Part shown: positions 41,866 through 51,700 of the stretch, in pieces
How the letters are laid out: each line of letters starts with the position of its first letter
Position numbering within the stretch: position 1 is the first letter of the stretch
Assembly: GCA_016125185.1 (NCBI GenBank)
Contig: WGMG01000006.1
Span: 1,116,001 to 1,180,000 of the forward strand
DNA: 64,000 bases
Reading direction: 5' to 3'
DNA from: Armatimonadota bacterium
GTDB taxonomy: Bacteria; Armatimonadota; Fimbriimonadia; Fimbriimonadales; Fimbriimonadaceae
Notes under the pieces: model-generated
Database searches by the model: none
Seen by the model: the letters and a program-made list of their open reading frames with translations, nothing else
What the model was told of the DNA's origin: nothing
Translations under genes and position numbers: made by a program

Positions 41866-43965
41866 GTGCAGCGATATTCACCAGATAACATCAGAAATGT
41901 GGCCGTTGTCGGCCACGGCAGTTGCGGAAAGACCATGCTCATCGAGCATATGCTTTACACGGCCAGCGCGACGGAACGAGTAGGGACCGTCGAAGCCGGC
42001 AACACGCAAAGTGACTTTGATCCGCTCGAAATTAGGCGGAAAATCTCCCTCTCATCCAGCGTTCTCCCCATCGAATGGCACGGCTGTAAAGTCAACCTCA
42101 TCGACGTGCCGGGCTATCCCGACTTCATAGGAGAACTGCACTGCGTGGCTCGCGCCGTCGAGGCGTTCATTCTCGTGTGCGAAGCCAAGCGCGACCTCGA
42201 CGTAGGATTCGAATTGGCTTGGGAGATCGCAGAGGAGTACGGCCTCGCCAAGTGCATCTTTGTCAACAAACTCGAACGTGACAACGCGGACTATGAAGGC
42301 CTCATTGAGACCCTCCATGAGCGGTATGGCCGGTCCGTCGTCGGCGTTCAAATTCCTATTGGCCACCAAGCCGCCTTTTCCGGCGTGCTCGATCTGCTCG
42401 GCATGAAAGTCTATAAAGGCAAAGACCGGGGCGTCGAGATCGAAGACATCCCAAGCGGGTACAAGGAGGACGCCGAGTATCGCCGCGAAAAGATGATGGA
42501 TGCCGCCGCCGAAGGTGACGACGACCTCGCCATGAAGTACCTCGAAGGCGAAGACCTGACCGAGGACGAAGTCGAACACGGCCTTTTGGTCGGTGTGGAG
42601 CGCGGACGAGTTGTGCCCGTCATGGTCGGTTCGGCGATGAGCGGAATCGGCGTAGCGACCCTGCTAGATCGCATTTGCAAGGAGCTTCCATCCCCAACCG
42701 AGGCACCCAAGGATGCGAATGGAGTCTCCATCCACAAGAATGGCGACGATCCGATTCCATCCAACGACGAGAAGGGTTCTTTGTCCTCTCTTTGCTTCAA
42801 GACGACTGCGGACCCATTCGTTGGCAAGATCAACTATCTCCGGGTCTTCAACGGCTCGATCCATATCGACGACGTCGTGTCGAATGTCAACCGCGAGGTG
42901 GACGAGCGTCTGCACAACCTCTTCTATCCTCACGGCAAGACTCAAGAGCCGACGACCTATGTCGGCCCAGGAGACATCTGCGCGGTGGCTAAGCTCAGCA
43001 ATACGCACACCGGCGACACGCTTGCTGGATCTAAGAGCAAGATTCTGCTTGCCTCCATCGAAATGCCCGAGCCGATCTACCGCATTGCGATTCATCCAAA
43101 GACGAAGTCGGATGAAGACAAGCTCCCAGCCGCGCTGGAGCGACTAATGGACGAGGACCCGACCTTCCGCGCCTATCGAGACTCTTCGGCTCACCAGGAG
43201 ATCATCGAGGGCATGGGCGACATCCATTTGGATACGCTCATCGAGCGCCTGAAATCCAAGTTCGGCGTCGAAGTCGAACTGGAGGAGGCAAAGGTTCCTT
43301 ACCGAGAAACGGTACGGGGCAAGTCGAAGGCTCAGGGTCGACACAAGCGACAGTCTGGCGGTAAAGGCCAGTTCGGCGACTGCTGGATTGAACTCGAGCC
43401 GCTCAACCGAGGCGAAGGCTTCGTCTTTGAGAATAAGGTCGTGGGTGGCGCGATCCCGAGGAATTTCATTCCTGCAATCGAAAAAGGCATCCGCGAATCG
43501 ATGGAGCATGGCTTCATCGCGGGTTACCCGGCGATGGACTTCAAGGTCACGGTTTTCGACGGCTCATACCACGATGTCGACTCGAATGAAATGGCCTTCA
43601 AGACCGCGGGTGCGATCGCGATCCGCGCTGCGGTTGATAGCTCTGATCCGGTGATTCTTGAACCCATTCTCGAAGTCGAAGTCGATGTCGCCGACGACCA
43701 GGTTGGCGATGTGGTCGGCGACCTCAACGGACGCCGAGGCCAGCTACTGGGCATGGATCAGGTCGCAGCCGGAAAAACCCGCATCCGCGCCATGGTGCCG
43801 ATGGCCAATATGACTCGCTACGCGCTCGATCTTCGGTCGATCACTAAAGGACGCGGTCGCTTCCGACAGCACTTTGCCCACTACTCCGAGCTTCCTTATC
43901 CAGAACAGCAGGAGTTGATGTCGCAATACGCGAAGCATCGACAAGAGCTCGAAGCTCATCACTAA
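41866..43965 (+). CDS. Elongation factor G-like translational GTPase
   Basis: This 699-residue EF-G-family GTPase has G1 GHGSCGKT (16-23), G3 DVPGYPDF (80-87) and domains II-V of EF-G (RLMDEDPTFRAYRDSSAHQE, RETVRGKSKAQGRHKRQSGG, YHDVDSNEMAFKTAGAIAIR). G4 is NKLE (134-137) rather than NKxD, and switch I lacks the usual EQERGITI sequence (it has EIRRKISLSSSV). These are marks of the divergent EF-G2/FusA2-like group rather than the canonical elongation factor, whose gene is not in this window. The GTG start has an AGGAGG site 8 nt upstream. Confidence 0.9.
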   Translation: MQRYSPDNIRNVAVVGHGSCGKTMLIEHMLYTASATERVGTVEAGNTQSDFDPLEIRRKISLSSSVLPIEWHGCKVNLIDVPGYPDFIGELHCVARAVEAFILVCEAKRDLDVGFELAWEIAEEYGLAKCIFVNKLERDNADYEGLIETLHERYGRSVVGVQIPIGHQAAFSGVLDLLGMKVYKGKDRGVEIEDIPSGYKEDAEYRREKMMDAAAEGDDDLAMKYLEGEDLTEDEVEHGLLVGVERGRVVPVMVGSAMSGIGVATLLDRICKELPSPTEAPKDANGVSIHKNGDDPIPSNDEKGSLSSLCFKTTADPFVGKINYLRVFNGSIHIDDVVSNVNREVDERLHNLFYPHGKTQEPTTYVGPGDICAVAKLSNTHTGDTLAGSKSKILLASIEMPEPIYRIAIHPKTKSDEDKLPAALERLMDEDPTFRAYRDSSAHQEIIEGMGDIHLDTLIERLKSKFGVEVELEEAKVPYRETVRGKSKAQGRHKRQSGGKGQFGDCWIELEPLNRGEGFVFENKVVGGAIPRNFIPAIEKGIRESMEHGFIAGYPAMDFKVTVFDGSYHDVDSNEMAFKTAGAIAIRAAVDSSDPVILEPILEVEVDVADDQVGDVVGDLNGRRGQLLGMDQVAAGKTRIRAMVPMANMTRYALDLRSITKGRGRFRQHFAHYSELPYPEQQELMSQYAKHRQELEAHH

Positions 43966-43976
43966 AGGCGAGAACC

Positions 43977-44006
43977 AAAGCCCTCGAATGCAAGTTCGGG
44001 GGCTTT
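43977..44006. terminator. Bidirectional terminator between convergent genes
   Basis: AAAGCCCTCGAA (43977-43988) pairs with TTCGGGGGCTTT (43995-44006) around TGCAAG. It lies between the EF-G-like gene and the HDOD gene on the other strand, whose stop codon it touches. Confidence 0.6.
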
Positions 44007-44865
44007 AGGCTGCCTGAGCGACACCGTACGATTTTTCGGCCAGCGCTACCTCAGCAACGATCGTCGCCTCGATCTGCTCAATTTGATCCTGTGTGAGGCC
44101 AAGCTCCTTAAAGTGGATTCCGCCTTCATATTGGACTGGGATTTTGGCGATCGCGGGAAAGCCGCAGTTGTGGGCCAAATGATTAGCCCCAATCACAATG
44201 GCCGTCGCGAGCGACTTCTTCCCTTCCCCATCTGGATCGACATGGAATTGGATCGCGTTCTGAACCACCTCTGGCATCTTCCATTTTTCGGCTACCAGCC
44301 CGCCAACTTCGCAATGGTCATACTTCAAAAGGTTTCGTTCGGTGACGTGCAAAGGCACCTGCAGGTGCTGTGCTTGCTTGAACGCTAGGCAAAGCTTGGC
44401 TGGGCAAAAACGGTCGAGGGCGAGGATACCGACCTCGTGCATGAGCCCCGCGATGTAGAGTTCTTCGGCAATCGATGGGTCCATCATGGTTCCAATGGCT
44501 TTTGCTCCGACGGCCACAGCCAAACAATGACGTCCGAATACCGCTCGATCAAATCCAGCGCCAACCGCCTTACGGCTGAGGATTTCTTGGTAGGCGAGTG
44601 AGATCGCGATGGAACGAAGCGTATTGAGACCGAGAAAGCTGAGAGCCCGCCCGACGTTGTTGGCCGACTTGACGTTGTAAAGCGAGGAAGTCGCAACCCT
44701 TAAAACCTTCGCCGTCAAAGCTGGGTCCTGTTCGATGATGGTTTCCAACTGGCGCGAGGACGCATTATTCTCTTCGTACAAGCGAAGAATCTTGATCAGA
44801 ACCGTCGGTCTTGCCGTAAAGTTCTCCGTACGGCTGATCGCTAGCCCCAGCGAATTGAAATCCAT
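44005..44865 (-). CDS. HDOD-domain protein, paralogue B
   Basis: This 286-residue protein consists mostly of an HDOD domain: a PTVLIKILRLYEENNASSRQ start, LETIIEQDPALTAKVLRVAT, AGLMHEVGILALDRF and EVGGLVAEKW. HDOD proteins are divergent HD-domain proteins, usually without catalytic metal residues, that act as signalling adaptors near cyclic-nucleotide and two-component systems. The start ATG has GATAAT ending 6 nt upstream. It is adjacent to a paralogue about 55% alike by eye. Its partner kinase or cyclase is not adjacent. Confidence 0.88.
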   Translation of the reverse strand: MDFNSLGLAISRTENFTARPTVLIKILRLYEENNASSRQLETIIEQDPALTAKVLRVATSSLYNVKSANNVGRALSFLGLNTLRSIAISLAYQEILSRKAVGAGFDRAVFGRHCLAVAVGAKAIGTMMDPSIAEELYIAGLMHEVGILALDRFCPAKLCLAFKQAQHLQVPLHVTERNLLKYDHCEVGGLVAEKWKMPEVVQNAIQFHVDPDGEGKKSLATAIVIGANHLAHNCGFPAIAKIPVQYEGGIHFKELGLTQDQIEQIEATIVAEVALAEKSYGVAQAA

Positions 44866-44871
44866 AGTTCA

Positions 44872-44877
44872 ATTATC
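44872..44877 (-). promoter_or_regulatory. -10 element, leaderless geometry
   Basis: GATAAT on the minus strand ends 6 nt before the HDOD paralogue B start. The paralogue upstream shows the same arrangement. Confidence 0.4.
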
Positions 44878-44908
44878 GGGAGCTTAACTGGAACAATTCA
44901 GGTTCAAA

Positions 44909-45769
44909 TCAAGCTGCGCGCTGGGAGCCGTACGTCGAATCCGACTGGTCGACCTCCACCATGATCGAACTTGAAACCGCATCGATCTGATCTTGCGTAA
45001 GGTCGATGAGTTGCAGATGGAACTCACCGTTCGGGTCGCCGTTGATACCGGGCATGGAGGCGTATCCAGCCTTATAGGCCAGATAGTTAGCCGCAGCAAC
45101 GATACCGGTCGTAAGATTGTTGTTCTGGTCGGCCTCAGGATCGTGGTGGTATCGCACTGCGTCAATCAGCTCTTGAGAGAGATGCCACTTCTCAGCCAAA
45201 TAGCCGCCGACCTCGGCGTGGGTATAACCCAAAGTCTGTTGCTCGGCTTCGCAGATCGAAAGCTTCTGAGCGTGCGCCTTTCGGATTACGACGGTCAAAT
45301 CGTTGGGCATAAACCGATCGAGCGTCAGGATTCCGATGTCGTGCATCAGGCCGATGACATAAAGCTCTTCCATCGAGCTGGGCGCAATAAGGCGTCCAAT
45401 TGCTTTGGCTCCGACGCCAACGGCGAGGCAGTGACGCCAGAAGGCGAGACGATCGAAATCGGCGCCGACGTTGCGTTGCGACAGAATTTGCTGATAGGCA
45501 AGCGAGACGGCGATCGACCGTAAAGTGTTCATACCGAGGACGCTCAACGCTCGGCCAACGCTCGTAGCGGACTTCGCACCGTAAAGTGAAGAGCCGGCAA
45601 CCCGAAGAATCTTGGCGGTGAGAGCAGCATCCTGCTCGATGATCTTCTCAAGGGATCGAGGCGAGACGTTAGGATCCTCGTACAGCTTCAGAATCTGGAT
45701 GAGAACCGTTGGCAGAACGGGAAGGTTCTCACTTCGACTGATACGCAGGCACAAAGAATTCAAGTCCAC
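44909..45769 (-). CDS. HDOD-domain protein, paralogue A
   Basis: This 286-residue protein from the GTG at 45769 aligns end to end with paralogue B (DLNSLCLRISRSENLPVLPT against DFNSLGLAISRTENFTARPT; both end YGxxxAA). It has the HDOD elements PTVLIQILKLYEDPNVSPRS, LEKIIEQDAALTAKILRVAG, IGLMHDIGILTLDRFMPN and EVGGYLAEKW. Choosing the GTG is supported by this alignment and by a -10-like GATATT 6 nt upstream; longer in-frame starts would add unrelated sequence. Confidence 0.88.
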   Translation of the reverse strand: MDLNSLCLRISRSENLPVLPTVLIQILKLYEDPNVSPRSLEKIIEQDAALTAKILRVAGSSLYGAKSATSVGRALSVLGMNTLRSIAVSLAYQQILSQRNVGADFDRLAFWRHCLAVGVGAKAIGRLIAPSSMEELYVIGLMHDIGILTLDRFMPNDLTVVIRKAHAQKLSICEAEQQTLGYTHAEVGGYLAEKWHLSQELIDAVRYHHDPEADQNNNLTTGIVAAANYLAYKAGYASMPGINGDPNGEFHLQLIDLTQDQIDAVSSSIMVEVDQSDSTYGSQRAA

Positions 45770-45775
45770 ACTGGG

Positions 45776-45781
45776 AATATC
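45776..45781 (-). promoter_or_regulatory. -10 element, leaderless geometry
   Basis: GATATT on the minus strand ends exactly 6 nt before the GTG of HDOD paralogue A, mirroring GATAAT in front of paralogue B. Confidence 0.4.
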
Positions 45782-45903
45782 GGCACAGAATGGCACGGAC
45801 CTTAGGGAAAAACCGATAGAGATTTGGCAAGTTTTCCACGATGTAGGAACAAGAATGTGCGGATTTTTCCTCCAAATTTGGACGAATGAAACCAACCATG
45901 TAC

Positions 45904-45924
45904 CTTGAGCGTAATATACTCATG
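45904..45924. promoter_or_regulatory. HAIR operator (HspR-binding site)
   Basis: CTTGAGC-N7-ACTCATG matches the HspR inverted-repeat consensus CTTGAGT-N7-ACTCAAG at 12 of 14 positions. The spacer carries TAATAT, so a repressor bound here would cover the -10 region. It lies 21 nt upstream of the dnaJ-like start, and hspR is the next gene in the operon. Confidence 0.75.
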
Positions 45925-45944
45925 TAATTGAGCGTTTGACCATC

Positions 45945-46859
45945 ATGGCGGACTACTACCAAGTGCTCGGCGTCGCCCGAGGAGCGGACGAAAAAGAGAT
46001 CAAATCGGCTTATCGTAAGCTGGCGAGAAAGTATCACCCCGACGTGAATCCAGGCGATAAGAAGTCGGAAGCCAAGTTCAAAGAGGTCAGCGAAGCCTAC
46101 GAAGTACTCAGCGATTCTGACAAGCGGAAGCTGTACGATCAGTACGGCAGTCAGTGGGAGCACGCCAAGCAGGTTCAGGACCAGGGCGGCGACGTGGACT
46201 TTGGCAATGTCGGCTTTTCCAACATGGGTGGATTCGGCTCTATCTTCGAGCAGTTTTTCGGTGGCGGCCAGCAAGGCGGATTCCGAATCCAGGACATGGA
46301 GGCCTCACAGCCGCGAGACATCGAGCGAGAAATCGAACTTTCGCTCTCCGATGTCGATACTGGCTGTACGAGAACCCTAACCTATCAAACAATGGACGCC
46401 CAGCAGACTCGTGGCCAGATCGCCACGGTGCCGACAACAAAGAAGGTCGAGGTCAAGATTCCGGCGGGCATCGGCGACGGCAAAAAGCTTCGGGTTCCCA
46501 GCAAGGGCCACGCGGGCATCGGTGGAAAGGCGGGAGACCTTTATGTTGTCATCCGATGGGCCAAGCATCCGCAGTTCAAACCAGTCGGCGAAAATTTGGA
46601 GGTCGAGGTTCCCGTCTCCTTCGCGACGGCGGCGCTCGGTGGTGAAATTTCGATTCCGACGCTTCGCAAGAACGTCACGATGAAGATTCCGGCGGGCTCC
46701 CAATCGGGCCAAATGTTCCGGCTAGCCAACCAGGGCATTACCAAACTTGGCGGCGGTAAGGGCGACCTAATGGCTCGCCTAAAGGTCACAGTGCCGAAAC
46801 ATCTAACGCAGGAACAGCGCGACCTGCTGACGCGATTTCAGCAAACGGAGAAAGCATGA
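45945..46859 (+). CDS. DnaJ/CbpA-type J-domain co-chaperone
   Basis: This 304-residue co-chaperone stimulates DnaK-type ATPases. The J-domain spans residues 1-70 ([20 protein letters not shown], catalytic HPD at 31-33, [20 protein letters not shown]), a short Gly/Phe-rich linker follows, and the C-terminal substrate-binding domains include [20 protein letters not shown] and [19 protein letters not shown]. The zinc-finger cysteine repeats of class I DnaJ are absent, so it is a CbpA-like class II protein. It is followed with a 4-nt overlap by hspR and preceded by a HAIR site. Confidence 0.95.
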   Translation: MADYYQVLGVARGADEKEIKSAYRKLARKYHPDVNPGDKKSEAKFKEVSEAYEVLSDSDKRKLYDQYGSQWEHAKQVQDQGGDVDFGNVGFSNMGGFGSIFEQFFGGGQQGGFRIQDMEASQPRDIEREIELSLSDVDTGCTRTLTYQTMDAQQTRGQIATVPTTKKVEVKIPAGIGDGKKLRVPSKGHAGIGGKAGDLYVVIRWAKHPQFKPVGENLEVEVPVSFATAALGGEISIPTLRKNVTMKIPAGSQSGQMFRLANQGITKLGGGKGDLMARLKVTVPKHLTQEQRDLLTRFQQTEKA

Positions 46860-47260
46860 GACACGAAAACCAGCCAGTGTATATGATCGGAGTGGCGGCA
46901 CAATTGTGCAACGTCCACCCGCAGACTCTGCGCCAGTACGAGCGTCTTGGCCTCGTGATCCCTTCGAGAGTCGGCGCAAAGAACCGGCTTTACTCGGAGC
47001 TCGATATTCTCCGTGTTCGACGCATCCAGAGGCTGACCCAAGAGCTGGGCGTGAACCTCGCCGGTGTCGAGATCATCCTTCGCCTCCTCGACGACATGGA
47101 GGAGATGCGAACCGACATGGAAAAGCAGTTGGCGGACTATGTTGAAGAAGCCGAAAAGCGGATCACGTCGATGATGGAGAACCGAAACATCCTGCTTCGC
47201 AAGGACGAATCGCTCCTGCCTGTTCCCAATATCAAGATACGGAAATCGGCCCAGTTGTAG
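46856..47260 (+). CDS. hspR: HspR-type MerR-family heat-shock repressor
   Basis: This 134-residue MerR-family regulator has the HspR signature: [30 protein letters not shown] near the N-terminus, then [20 protein letters not shown] and [13 protein letters not shown], followed by a coiled-coil dimerisation helix. HspR represses chaperone genes through HAIR sites, often with DnaK as co-repressor. Its position after dnaJ and behind a HAIR site indicates autoregulation. Its last 29 nt overlap the convergent symporter gene. Confidence 0.93.
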   Translation: MRHENQPVYMIGVAAQLCNVHPQTLRQYERLGLVIPSRVGAKNRLYSELDILRVRRIQRLTQELGVNLAGVEIILRLLDDMEEMRTDMEKQLADYVEEAEKRITSMMENRNILLRKDESLLPVPNIKIRKSAQL

Positions 47261-48467
47261 CCGGATGATCGTCGATCACGATCGACGTCGTCATATCCGC
47301 CACCACGTTCGTCACCGACCGCATTCGGGCGATGATCCAGTCCACTGTCAGCAGAATCGGCAAGAGGACGTCGGCCGAGTAACCCAGCGTGCCCAAAATG
47401 ATCGCGAGCGAAATGATGCCCGCTTCGGGGACGCCTGCGATTCCGAGGGCCGTCAGAACGCACATCAGCGCAATGGTGATCTGCGACGAGAGCGAGAGGT
47501 CGAGGCCGATAGCCTGCGACACGATGATCACACCGAAGGCTTCGTAGAGCAGGATTCCGTCGTTATTGAGGTTCGTGCCGATGCACGCACCCATGCGCGA
47601 GCTCTCCTTCGAGATTCCCAAGTTATCGAGGGCTTTGAGCGTCAGCGGCAGAGTGGCGAGGCTGCTGTTGATACCGAACGCGTTGAGCACGGGCGGCGTA
47701 GCCTCCCGCCAAAAATCACGCAAGCTAACCCGCTTCTTGATGATCAGCCAGATGGGGTAGACAATGAACGTTTGAATGCAAAGCCCGAGGATGACGAAGC
47801 CAACGTACGGAATCAGCCCAAGCAGGTGAGCAAAGCCGTTCTCACCAACACTCTTGGCGATGACGGCGCCGATGGCTAGCGGCGTCAGCGACACCAGCCA
47901 AGTGATCACCTTTTCGGAGAGCCGATAGCCGCCATGAACGATCCGCTCCCAGTCAGCTACCCAAGGCTCGTTTAGATTCTTAAAGGATCTGAGGGCACAC
48001 CCGATGAGCACGGCCAGGAAGGCGACGCTAAGGATGTTGGAGGTCGCAAACGGCTCGACGATGTTCTTGGGCAACAGGTTCTCAATGAAGCCGAGGACAT
48101 TCACCTTGTGGCTTTTCGCGATCTCGCTGATGCTGGAATTCTGGACTTGTGCGCCGAGCACCAGGTGTTTGCCCGGCTTGAAGACATTGGCGATGGTCAG
48201 GCCGATGGTAGCGGCAATGGTCGTGTTGATGACGACGACACCGAGGAACCTCCGCGCCGACTTCCAGCGCACCTCGGATGAAACAATAGCATCAAGGATA
48301 GCAAAGAAGAGGAGCGGCGTAGCGACGGCCTTGATGAGGTCAATGTAGAACTTCCCTACGCTTCCCAGAGGTGCGGCGTTTTTCTGGAGGATGAGCCCAA
48401 TGACGATGCCCACGACGATGGACACCACGATGTACGCCGTAGAGCGAATGGCTTTTCCGGCGGACAT
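47232..48467 (-). CDS. Dicarboxylate/amino acid:cation symporter (DAACS family)
   Basis: This 411-residue protein of the GltP/DctA/GltPh family imports dicarboxylates or acidic amino acids with protons or sodium ions. It has eight transmembrane helices and two re-entrant hairpins; NSSLATLPLTLKALDNLG fits the Ser-rich hairpin HP1, the TM7/HP2 region includes IGTNLNNDGILLYEAFGV, and AGVPEAGIISLAIILGTLGY follows. The start is the ATG at 48467, in front of which TTGCCC-17-TATACT ends 6 nt upstream; a longer reading frame upstream would include repeat sequence. Substrate not determined. Confidence 0.92.
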   Translation of the reverse strand: MSAGKAIRSTAYIVVSIVVGIVIGLILQKNAAPLGSVGKFYIDLIKAVATPLLFFAILDAIVSSEVRWKSARRFLGVVVINTTIAATIGLTIANVFKPGKHLVLGAQVQNSSISEIAKSHKVNVLGFIENLLPKNIVEPFATSNILSVAFLAVLIGCALRSFKNLNEPWVADWERIVHGGYRLSEKVITWLVSLTPLAIGAVIAKSVGENGFAHLLGLIPYVGFVILGLCIQTFIVYPIWLIIKKRVSLRDFWREATPPVLNAFGINSSLATLPLTLKALDNLGISKESSRMGACIGTNLNNDGILLYEAFGVIIVSQAIGLDLSLSSQITIALMCVLTALGIAGVPEAGIISLAIILGTLGYSADVLLPILLTVDWIIARMRSVTNVVADMTTSIVIDDHPATTGPISVS

Positions 48468-48473
48468 GGGTGC

Positions 48474-48502
48474 AGTATACGGTTTCAGCGAAAAGAGGGC
48501 AA
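48474..48502 (-). promoter_or_regulatory. Promoter of the symporter gene, leaderless geometry
   Basis: On the minus strand TTGCCC (48502-48497) and TATACT (48479-48474) are spaced by 17 bp; the -10 ends 6 nt before the ATG. Confidence 0.6.
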
Positions 48503-48507
48503 GACAG

Positions 48508-48564
48508 TAGGCAGTTGGCAGTTGGCAGTCGGCACTTAATAGTTGGAAGTTTGGAGTTTGGAGC
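48508..48564. repeat. Heptamer-type short tandem repeats
   Basis: A run of GGCAGTT units (GGCAGTTGGCAGTTGGCAGT) is followed by variants including TTTGGAGTTTGGAG. The pattern resembles the short tandemly repeated heptamers known from cyanobacteria and other bacteria. The rest of the 48.5-48.7 kb gap shows no gene. Confidence 0.6.
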
Positions 48565-48714
48565 CTCAAGATTTCAGTGGATTTTCCCCTCCCGTCTCTA
48601 ACACAAGTCAGGAGACACCCTTCCACGTCGAAACTGCCTTTGTGGCAGTTCCAACCGCGGACCCTTCAGATTTCCTCTCGGAGAGTCTGGAGAGGGCACA
48701 AGTGAGTGCAAAGC

Positions 48715-48756
48715 CAAAAAGAAAAAGCCCCTCGATCCATTGGAGCCGAGGGGCTT
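48715..48756 (-). terminator. Rho-independent terminator of rpoBC
   Basis: On the minus strand AAGCCCCTCG pairs with CGAGGGGCTT (48756-48747 with 48734-48725), followed by TTTCTTTTT. It lies 17 nt past the rpoC stop. Confidence 0.85.
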
Positions 48757-48772
48757 GAGGCTTTTGTGTTAT

Positions 48773-51700
48773 TTAGATTTCGTCGTTGAGCCCTTCGAAT
48801 CCGTCCTCATCCGCCGCCATATCGCTGAGCGACGGGAAATTCAGAGACTCGAACTCTTCATCGAAGTCAATATCCTCCGACTCGACCAGAGCCTGGAGCG
48901 ACTGCTCGGCCCACGATCCGCGCTGGACGTTGACGTCGATTTCGCGGTACTGCTTGACGCCGGTACCGGACGGAATCAATCGACCAAGGATGACGTTCTC
49001 CTTCAGACCGATGAGGTGGTCGCGCTTTCCGCGGACCGCAGCTTCGGTAAGGACACGCGTCGTCTTTTGGAACGATGCGGCCGAGAGGAACGAGTCGGTG
49101 GCCAGAGACGCCTCGGTGATACCGAGAAGAATCCAGTTCGCCGTCGCTTCCTTCGGATCGCGCTCCACGTTCTCGCCGGAGATCGGGTCGACGTACTTGA
49201 TCTTGGTACCCGAGTGCAGCTTCTCGCGCACTCGCTCGTTGGCTCGCTGGAAGGCGAAGCGGTCCACGATCTGGCCCGGGAGGAACGGGGTGTCGCCCGG
49301 CTCCTTGACCTGTCGCTTTCGCATCATCTGTCGAATGATGACTTCAACGTGCTTGTCGTTGATGTCGACGCCCTGGCTCTTATAAACGCTCTGCAGGTTC
49401 TCGACGAAGTACTCGTGAACTGCGGCGGCACCAGCCAATTCCAGAACCTCGTGCGGATCGCGCGGGCCTTCGGTCAGGGGGTCGCCCTTGATAACCTTGT
49501 TGCCCTTTTCGACCGGCAGCTTACCAAGCGGCGGAACGAGGATTGGGTAGATGATGTTGACGTGCTCGACGTCGGCCTTGCGGAGCGAAGCTACCATCGC
49601 GGTCGTCAGCTTTTGGCCGACCACCTTGTGCAGACCGTTCTTGTACGTGCCGGTGTTATCGGACGGCCAAGACTGAACGTCGCTGATGTAGGCATCCTTG
49701 ATCGGCGCGGTCACCGGGACTTCGGCTTCGATGACGACGAATCGTCCAAAGCTCGACTCCTTGATTTCCTTGACGATACCGGAGACCGGACAAATGATCG
49801 CCTTACCACGCGGCTGACGTCGCGCTTCGAAGATTTCTTCGACGCGGACAATACCGGAGGATTCACCTGTCCAAGAGTAGAAGAACGTCTTTCTCGACTT
49901 CTCCCACATCTTGCGGCTGTCGCTGTCGCTCTTATCGGCGGCCTTCTGGGCGGCCTTGCTGGCTCGCTCAGCTCGCTTCTTCAGCTTCGGATCCTCAATC
50001 TCTTCGACGTTGTTGATCGTCAGCGGAGCGGTTTCCTGATTCTTGAAGAGCGATCGAACGATGGCCTCTTGGGTTTCCAACAGCTTGGTCGGGTCGAACG
50101 CCTTGAGGTCGGTATCGGTCGCGGACGCAAAGTCCTCCATGAACTGGCGGATGAACTTACCCGTCTTGTACTGGTTCGTACGAGCGATGGTAGCCGAACC
50201 AGCAACACCACCCGTGTGGAACGTACGCATCGTAAGCTGCGTTCCGGGTTCACCGATCGACTGAGCGGCGATGATTCCGACGGAGACGCCAACTTCGACG
50301 AGTTTGTTCGTCGAAAGGTCGATGCCGTAACAGTGCGAACAAACGCCCTGCTCGAGCACGCAGTACAGCGGAGATCGGACCTTCATGGCCAAGAGACCGT
50401 GGTCGGTGATCTCGAAACCAAAGCCTCGGTACTTCGTGTAGATCTTGTCCTTGGCCTTGTCGTCCTTCGCGCCATCAATCTCAGCGTAGAACTTCTTCTC
50501 GATCTGGTTCACTCGACCGGAGACTTCCTTGCTGATCGGCTCCTGGAACGTCGTCAGCGCCTCGCCCGAGTCGGGGTCGGTGATGACGGACAGCGCCAGT
50601 CGGTCGTGGATTCGGTCGCCGAGCGACTCGATCGCCTCACCCATCAGCACGATGCGGTGAGCAGTCATGCCTTCGGTGGTGCCGCAGTCGTCGGCCTTGA
50701 CGATGACGTCCTGAGCGACGTCGCAAAGGCGTCGCGTCAAGTAGCCCGCGTCAGCGGTTCGGAGAGCAGTGTCAGCCAGACCCTTTCGAGCGCCGTGCGT
50801 GGTCACGAAGTACTCAAGCATCGACAGACCTCGGTGGAACGAATTCTTGACCGGAAGTTCGTAGATCGTTTCGTTGAACTGGTTCAACATCAGGCCGCGC
50901 ATTCCCGAGAGCTGCGCAAGCTGCTTGATCGAACCACGAGCACCGGAGACAGTCGTGATGCTGAGCGGGTTGAACTGGGTCAGGCCCTTCACGATCTCTT
51001 CACCGATAACGTTATACGTTTCCTGCCAGAGTCGAACCAGGGTGCTCTGCATTTCGTTAAACGCGAGCATTCCTCGTCGGAACTGAGCCAGAACCTTGTT
51101 GGATTTGTCGTCTGCATCCTTCAGGATTTCGTCTCGTCGCTCCGGCGGGTCCATGTCGGTGATGGCAACGGTCAGACCGTATTTGGTCGCCCACTTGAAG
51201 CCGCTGTCCTTCATGTCATCGAGGAACTTGATGGTCGCACCGATGCCGGCTCGCTTGTGGATGACCAAGATCATGTCCGCGAGGGCCTTCTTAGAAAGCT
51301 CGACATTGACGTAGGCGTCGGAGAACTTGAGTGGCCACGGCAGAACGGCGTGGAAGATTAGCTGGCCTGGCGTAATCGCACGGACGACCTCTTCCCACTC
51401 CATTTCGTACGGCTGAAGCTCTTCGAATTCCTTGCCTTCGTCGTCGGTGGTGACAACCTTGTGGTATTCCTGACCGGTTGCGGTATCGCGGAAGGCGACT
51501 TCGCTGTCGGGTCGGAAGACCGGTCGGCGGAGACGAACCATGACCGGATCGTTGATGCCGATTCGCTCTTCGACGCCTGGGCTCTCGAAGTTGAAGATCA
51601 CTTCGTCCGGACAGGAGTACACGAACGGCGCAGGGTTCTTCTCAGCGTTCTTCTTGTGAGCTTCGGCTTTGGCCTCAAGCTTGGCTTTGCCTTCTCGGCT

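Noticed and set aside
48740-51361. Very long open frame on the plus strand opposite rpoC (873 codons)
   Set aside because: It lies antisense to the conserved rpoC gene. Its Arg/Val/Asp/Leu-rich composition comes from the reversed codon pattern, and it has no recognisable domain.
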